NCBI GenBank assembly: GCA_963715045.1
Contig: CAVQRC010000007.1
Location: forward strand, 43,462-107,461
From: CAVQRC01 sp963715045
GTDB lineage: Bacteria; Planctomycetota; Planctomycetia; Pirellulales; Lacipirellulaceae
DNA: 64,000 nt
Direction of reading: 5' to 3'
Part shown: one piece after another, positions 59,876-64,000 of the stretch
How positions within the stretch are numbered: the first letter of the stretch is position 1
Layout: every line of letters begins with the position of its first letter
Notes under the pieces: model-generated
What the model was told of the DNA's origin: nothing
What the model saw: the letters and a program-made list of their open reading frames with translations, nothing else
The model's database searches: none
Translations under genes and position numbers: made by a program

Positions 59876-60343
59876 ATGTGCGTACCAACTAAGTCTCGAA
59901 GACGCGAACGAGTGACGGCGATTGCATTGACTGTTTGTTTGACTGCCTGCTTGAGCGTGCTATTTTTGATCATTGGGTATCAGCAACATTGGTCGGAAGA
60001 CGTTCGCGATGAGAACGCACTGCATCAAGTTACAGATATGATTGTCCATTTCGTGCTCGCTAGTCCAGAGAAGGTTCCAGCGTCGTGGGAAGACCTTTAC
60101 TCGTCGTTTATAGTCGTGAATCGCGGATACAATGTGCAGGGTATTGACGAGCTACAACGTCGCGTGAACGTGGATTTTGAGAATTTGAGAAAGATATACC
60201 AGGCCCCTCGCCGTCAATTCGCTGCAACCCCGCGTTTTCTCAGTACCAAGTGCAATGACGGATCGGCTCAAGCGACGCCTGCGGAAGACTCCGTAAACAG
60301 AAGGATACTTCGTCTGTTCACAGTAAGTCGGGGCAACCACTGA
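59876..60343 (+). CDS. hypothetical protein with one N-terminal membrane helix
   Basis: 155 residues: a basic start, MCVPTKSRRRERVTAIALTV, runs into the hydrophobic CLTACLSVLFLIIGYQQHW. The rest is soluble (VTDMIVHFVLASPEKVPASW, EDLYSSFIVVNRGYNVQGID, ELQRRVNVDFENLRKIYQAP). The gene is close to 50% GC, well below the window average. Its last codons (VSRGNH) lie in a 50-bp segment that is repeated at 61495. Function unknown. Confidence 0.6.
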   Translation: MCVPTKSRRRERVTAIALTVCLTACLSVLFLIIGYQQHWSEDVRDENALHQVTDMIVHFVLASPEKVPASWEDLYSSFIVVNRGYNVQGIDELQRRVNVDFENLRKIYQAPRRQFAATPRFLSTKCNDGSAQATPAEDSVNRRILRLFTVSRGNH

Positions 60344-60368
60344 ACGATCCGGAGCAGGCAGACCGCGA
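60319..60368 (+). repeat. 50-bp direct repeat, copy 1
   Basis: Begins CACAGTAAGTCGGGGCAACC and ends CAGGCAGACCGCGA. It matches 61495-61544 at 48 of 50 bases. The two copies flank the IS91 fragment and the DUF5615/DUF433 pair. Confidence 0.88.
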
Positions 60369-60459
60369 CCGGCATCAACGTGAAGAAATGACGCCGCATC
60401 TCTGATGGGTTTCTAATCCGCGGCAGGGCGTGCGGCAGAGTGGACACGTACGCAAGAAT

Positions 60460-60620
60460 TCAAAAACACGGGCCCGACCCCGCGGAGGCCCGGCGATCAC
60501 CGATCGCCGTGGCCCGGACGCACTGAGGAAGGTACTTCATCGCGGCGATACCACTCTCGTACCAGGCGAGCGGTCCTTCACAGTGGACGACCCATTCGCG
60601 TTTCGGAAAGCGGGGCCGTG
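60460..60620 (-). pseudogene. IS91 transposase fragment
   Basis: The minus strand reads FPKREWVVHCEGPLAWYESG, then IAAMKYLPQCVRATAIGDRR. It corresponds to DWVVHCKGPPLGYGHSVAAM, KYLAGYVRGTAICD of the IS91-family transposase at 62.3 kb. No other parts of a transposase are adjacent. It abuts the DUF5615 gene. Confidence 0.65.
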
Positions 60621-60704
60621 AACGCTTCAAGCTCCGGGCGTGACGCGAGCGGTTGCGACTTGCCTGACCCCACGCGGCTCTTACATCGCCCAGCACCCTC
60701 GCGA

Positions 60705-61035
60705 CTACAGGTACTCCGAAACGGCCGACCATCTCCGCAGCGTCGTAGCACGCATGGAGGAGGAGTAGCTGTTGGAGCAGCTCGGCAGCGGAGTACTTCG
60801 ACTGATGGCAATACGCGATCCCTGCGTGATTGGTCGATTGCGAGTGCAGCCGGATGTAATCGTCGTCGTGCGCGACCAGCACGCGACCGGCTGAATGAGC
60901 AAAGGACAGATGGTGCTCATCTGTGGCAGACAGCAGTCCGACATCGGCCGGTGTAGTGACGTCAATCACGCGGTCCCGCAATCCGCGGACGATTCGTAGC
61001 GAGACACTCTCATCAAGATGGAAGCGAATCGTCAC
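60705..61035 (-). CDS. DUF5615 PIN-like protein (probable toxin; frameshift near the end)
   Basis: GTG start at 61035: MTIRFHLDESVSLRIVRGLR, DRVIDVTTPADVGLLSATDE, LVAHDDDYIRLHSQSTNHAG and IAYCHQSKYSAAELLQQLLL. The Asp residues (LDE, DEHH, HDDD) are those of the PIN-like DUF5615 family, usually the toxin of a pair with DUF433. The frame runs on into the IS91 fragment, but with one base change near 60715 it ends VSEYL-stop, the family's normal ending. The start lies inside the end of the DUF433 gene. Confidence 0.75.
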
Positions 61036-61356
61036 GGGCTTCCTTGTCCTCTAGGAGCTTGTCGCGGAGCTCCGAAAATCGGGTGGGTGCGGCAGCGGCC
61101 TGCATCCGATCAGCGTATTCCTTTCCCGCCCTCAGCTGCCGGCGAATCTCGTCAGCGTGCTCGTAGAAGTAGGGTGGAGAGCTGCGTGAACTTGGGCCAA
61201 CGTCAGATGCGGATAATCCGAGACGATTTCGTCCGGAGTTTTACCGCGAAGTTCGTGCAGGATGTAGATGGTCTCAATGCTAATTCGCGTGCCCGCGATA
61301 TAGGGCTTAGTCTCACCGCCTCGCGTGGTGCGGAGATCGATGTGCGTTTGCGTCAT
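61013..61356 (-). CDS. DUF433 family protein (probable antitoxin; frameshifted)
   Basis: From the ATG at 61356: MTQTHIDLRTTRGGETKPYI, AGTRISIETIYILHELRGKT and PDEIVSDYPHLTLAQVHAAL. This is the winged-helix DUF433 domain, with GTRI and P.E.V..P.LTL..V..AL. After AALH one base is lost near 61175, then YFYEHADEIRRQLRAGKEYA and DRMQAAAAPTRFSELRDKLL in another frame, ending at a stop that overlaps the DUF5615 start. The arrangement is the usual antitoxin-then-toxin coupled pair. Confidence 0.78.
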
Positions 61357-61494
61357 TGGTTCGATGGCTTCGCTTCCAGCATTCGGTGAGATGGAAACAG
61401 CAGTTCGTCTGGGTGCATCCGGGGCCCGGTATTTCGGATGCGACCCGTCTCCTGTGGTCGGCGGCACTCAATACGCATCAGGAACCGCACCGTC

Positions 61495-61544
61495 CACAGT
61501 AAGTCGGGACAACCACTGAACGAGCCGGAGCAGGCAGACCGCGA
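61495..61544 (+). repeat. 50-bp direct repeat, copy 2
   Basis: Begins CACAGTAAGTCGGGACAACC; differs from copy 1 at two positions. It lies upstream of the DUF433 gene. The following ~240 bp to the IS91 end contain no recognised gene. Confidence 0.88.
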
Positions 61545-61788
61545 TCCCGAATAGCGTCCCGCGTGACACCCTTTTCTCTTGGGGTGTTTTAATCAGTCGG
61601 CTGGGGCGTGGTCCGCAACCGCTCTGCGGTGGGAGTGACCGCGACGCGCCGAAGCGGTCGTTCTGGAGCGCTCAGAGCACGCTGCCGAGCCGCTTTCGAG
61701 GTCGATTTGGGAGTGCTACGTAGACCATCCCCGGGAACACCCTCGGCGGAGTTCTGAAAGTCACGCGTCAGGTCACCGCTGGTGGTGT

Positions 61789-62880
61789 TCATGGGGGTCG
61801 TGGTGGGTTCGTAACGTCGGCCAGCGAGCGGCGGGGAAGATGCCGCGACGTGTTTCTCGTTCGCCGCCAGCCGGCCTCGGCCGGGATCTCGGCGACGTGG
61901 AGCATCTCGACCTGGCACCGCTCACACGTCGGCCCGTTGAGCCGCGGTGCTTCATCGGCGTCGCCATCGAGATCGCCCGCCGTGTCGTGCTCCTGGTCGT
62001 CGGTGACGGGCACACCAATGAGCCGCCTGAACGCGGGGGATGTCCACGCCCCGCCGGCGGCCTGAATACATCCCGTAGTAGCGGATCCGCATCAGCCGGG
62101 GCGGCAGCAAGTGCATCAGGAACCGCCCGACGAACTCGGTACCACGAATCTTCTCGATCGCGGCCGTGCCACCTGCGCGATACTCCTTCACGCGAAAGGA
62201 CACATATTCGCCGTCGTCGGCCACGATCCGGGCGTCGCAAATGGCCGTCCCCCGTACGTAGCCGGCCAGATACTTCATCGCCGCCACGCTGTGTCCATAC
62301 CCGAGCGGCGGACCCTTGCAGTGCACGACCCAGTCCACCGCATCCAGCCTCAGGACGAACGCGTCGAAGGCCGCCGGGTCGGTGAGCGCGACCAGCTTGC
62401 CGGGAAGCCGGAGCTTGCCAGCCGCATAGAGCTTCTTCAGCCCGGTGAGAAACCGCTCCCGGTACCGCGTCCGCAGGACGGCGAGCGGGACGAGCCGTTG
62501 CTTGTTGCCGGTCGTGGGCACGTCCCGCCAGCCACTGCCGTCGAGCAACAGTCCCCCGCCCGGGCAGAGGTAGTGGATGTGGGGGTGGAGGGCGCCATCC
62601 GCTGCCCCCAGGTATGCAGCACGCCGACCAGCCCCAGCCGGATGCCAAACATCTCCGCGGCAAGCTGCTGCAAGGCCTGGCTGCTCGCCTGAAACAACAG
62701 CCCGTACAGCACGCGGCGGTTGGCCAGGACGAGGTCATTGGACGTGTGCGGGAGCGTGGTCACGATGTGGTAGTAAACCCGCGGTACGGCCCAGGCCTGG
62801 ATCCGATCGAACCACGCGAGCTTCCCCTGGCCGCCGCAGGTGGTGCAGTGGCGGTGCCGGCACGAACCAGTCAAAGAGCA
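61789..62880 (-). pseudogene. IS91-family HUH transposase, N-terminally truncated and frameshifted
   Basis: The minus strand shows HRHCTTCGGQGKLAWFDRIQ, YHIVTTLPHTSNDLVLANRR, VLYGLLFQASSQALQQLAAE and then, in another frame, DGALHPHIHYLCPGGGLLLD, with the HUH motif (HIH). It continues SGWRDVPTTGNKQRLVPLAV, RLPGKLVALTDPAAFDAFVL, DWVVHCKGPPLGYGHSVAAM and MRIRYYGMYS with a Tyr pair. It ends with the cysteine pair CERCQVEMLHVAEI. At least three frame changes are needed and the usual first zinc-binding region is missing, replaced by an integrase fragment. Probably inactive. Confidence 0.78.
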
Positions 62881-63202
62881 TTTTGAGCCTGGCGAGGTGT
62901 TGTTTGACGGTGGACTGGGCCTTTTGCTGGCCGAGGAGCTCGATGTAGGCGGCGACGTGAAAAGACTCGATGGCGGGGAGGGTGAGGCGTTGGGCATGGC
63001 ACCACGCGAAGAAGGCGGTGGCATTGCGGAGATAGGATTCCCGCGTATTGGGATTACGGATCTGATCGGTAAAGAAGGTGAAAAAGGCCTTGGCGGCCTG
63101 CTCCCGGCCGCGTGCAGAACCTGAGGAACGGATACCCGGACGCCCCGACCAGGCGATTGGCGTTAGCAACAACGAGTTCCGACCCCACCGACCTACCTCC
63201 AT
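62870..63202 (-). pseudogene. tyrosine recombinase N-terminal (core-binding) fragment fused to IS91
   Basis: Minus strand: QAAKAFFTFFTDQIRNPNTR, ESYLRNATAFFAWCHAQRLT, LPAIESFHVAAYIELLGQQK and AQSTVKQHLARLKMLFDWFV. This is the SAM-like core-binding domain of XerC/D-type recombinases. The catalytic domain is missing: within two codons of DWFVPA the sequence becomes IS91. The join looks like a deletion between an integrase gene and the transposase it normally accompanies. Confidence 0.7.
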
Positions 63203-63304
63203 GCAAAGGGCGGCGGAATCGAGCCGCCTTGGGGTTACATAACGTCCTTCATGTAACCCAAGTTTGGGCCGCAGTTCACCGGAATCGGTCGGGCGATTAG
63301 ATCG

Positions 63305-63753
63305 CTAACTGGCGACTCCCGAGCGGAGGTAGAAGATCATCTGCCAAATGCGATCGACTTCACCCCGTTCGATCACCTCAATGGGCTTCAGGCCGTCGAA
63401 AGCGTCGGTTGGTTGCTCCAGCCAAGGGCCGATCGCATCTCCCTGAATCACTTCGCCGAGCGCATCGACCACGCGGCGAAGCTCTTTGAGCTGCCGGAGA
63501 GTCGTGGCGCTGGGCGTTTTGCCGCTCTCGACGTTCGCCAGATTTCGCGTGGACATGGGGACGAGCCGGGCGAACGTCTCCCGGTTCATATCCAAACGGG
63601 CGCGGAGCTTCGAGCTCTGCCGGATTGGTCTTCGACGATCGGCAAGGTGTCGATCTGGCCGACGACAACGCGGTACTTCTTTCGCGAGTCCTGGCTTCTG
63701 GAGGCCGGCTGCTTGCGTGTCGTTTTCTGGGCTGCTGTTTTCTTTCTGGCCAC
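63305..63753 (-). CDS. Xre-type HTH protein with MbcA/ParS/Xre-like C-terminus (one frameshift)
   Basis: The start is the GTG at 63753 (MARKKTAAQKTTRKQ), with CGGAG upstream and a strong promoter further up. A basic Lys/Arg tail leads to YRVVVGQIDTLPIVEDQSG. After one frame change near 63620 the HTH follows, RLDMNRETFARLVPMSTRNL and ANVESGKTPSATTLRQLKEL, and then a C-terminal ALGEVIQGDAIGPWLEQPTD, AFDGLKPIEVIERGEVDRIW. That last part resembles the toxin-binding domain of MbcA/ParS/Xre antitoxins (F.G.kP.evIe.G..driw.mi). No RES-type toxin gene lies next to it; the neighbouring position is occupied by the IS91 wreck. Confidence 0.72.
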
Positions 63754-63804
63754 TGCTTCTTGCGCTCCGGGTCTCTCTGCAGCAGAATGCCACACTACAC
63801 TCGA

Positions 63805-63833
63805 ATTATACATGCACTTTTGCATGCAGTCAA
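63805..63833 (-). promoter_or_regulatory. sigma-70-type promoter with operator in its spacer
   Basis: On the minus strand TTGACT (63833-63828), a 17-base spacer and TATAAT (63810-63805) form a near-consensus promoter. The spacer contains the inverted repeat CATGCA-AAAG-TGCATG. It points at the Xre-type gene, whose GTG lies about 50 bases after the -10 box. An operator between -35 and -10 fits autorepression by the HTH protein. Confidence 0.8.
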
Positions 63834-64000
63834 GTTCCGCGAAGGCGATCCGGGGCAACCATCGCAAGTTCGCTTCCGGGCTGCAGATTGTCGACAAAGA
63901 CGACGAGATTCCGCCCGGCCGGGTGGGCGGCTGAGGAAACGAGGATTGCCTCAAAGCCCGCACTTGATGCCGCCTGCCCCACTTGCTGCGTGATGGGCAC
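63834..64000. other. right edge without recognised gene
   Basis: About 165 bp beyond the promoter. No conserved coding sequence is seen before the window ends. Confidence 0.4.

Overview
The window looks like chromosomal DNA from a planctomycete. It is GC-rich and carries several markers typical of that phylum: a BBP7-type outer-membrane barrel, a LEPR-XLL-type giant surface protein, DUF1559 prepilin-like and PEP-CTERM/dockerin-type secreted proteins, Hanks-type kinases fused to TPR or WD40 arrays, and a sigma factor overlapping a kinase gene. No rRNA, complete tRNA or CRISPR array was found.

Layout. (1) 1-13.6 kb, minus strand: a phototrophy/carotenoid gene train. Read in the direction of transcription it runs: polytopic membrane protein, proton-pumping rhodopsin, Blh-type beta-carotene cleavage enzyme, lycopene cyclase (crtY), polyprenyl diphosphate synthase (crtE), phytoene desaturase (crtI), phytoene synthase (crtB), small membrane protein, second CrtI-like desaturase, aldehyde dehydrogenase, third CrtI-like desaturase, acyltransferase (cut by the window edge). 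Most junctions are ATGA-type overlaps. The C40 block makes beta-carotene and then retinal for the rhodopsin. The desaturase-ALDH-desaturase-acyltransferase block resembles the late steps of C30 or acylated carotenoid pathways. (2) 13.9-19.2 kb: a broken serine hydrolase, a fragment of a secreted repeat protein, and a frameshifted secreted metalloprotease with dockerin and PEP-CTERM ends. (3) 19.4-25 kb: a YjhG-type D-xylonate dehydratase, a methyltransferase, a CopZ-like metal-binding protein, a PIG-L-like protein and a glycosyltransferase. (4) 25-50 kb: signalling and cell-surface genes (kinase-TPR, 7.6-kb surface protein, BBP7, PilZ, DUF1559, EF-hand lipoprotein, sigma factor plus kinase-WD40, FG-GAP protein, PEP-CTERM protein). 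(5) 50.3-64 kb: an accessory region built from mobile-element pieces: integrase, IS66 and IS91 remnants, one whole IS66 element, a 3' tRNA fragment, three copies of a ~54-bp repeat ending GTTTCGTAGAC, two tandem FGE-fold PEP-CTERM proteins next to a truncated Avd gene (a likely relic of a diversity-generating retroelement), a DUF433/DUF5615 toxin-antitoxin-like pair, and an Xre-type antitoxin gene with a very clear promoter/operator.

Reading frames are broken by probable single-base indels in almost every gene of 0.3-19 kb and 50-64 kb, but in few genes of 19-50 kb. Where the conserved motifs can be followed across the break, the protein sequence resumes at once in another frame. Most of these genes are therefore annotated as one CDS with frameshifts, probably assembly errors, rather than as pseudogenes.
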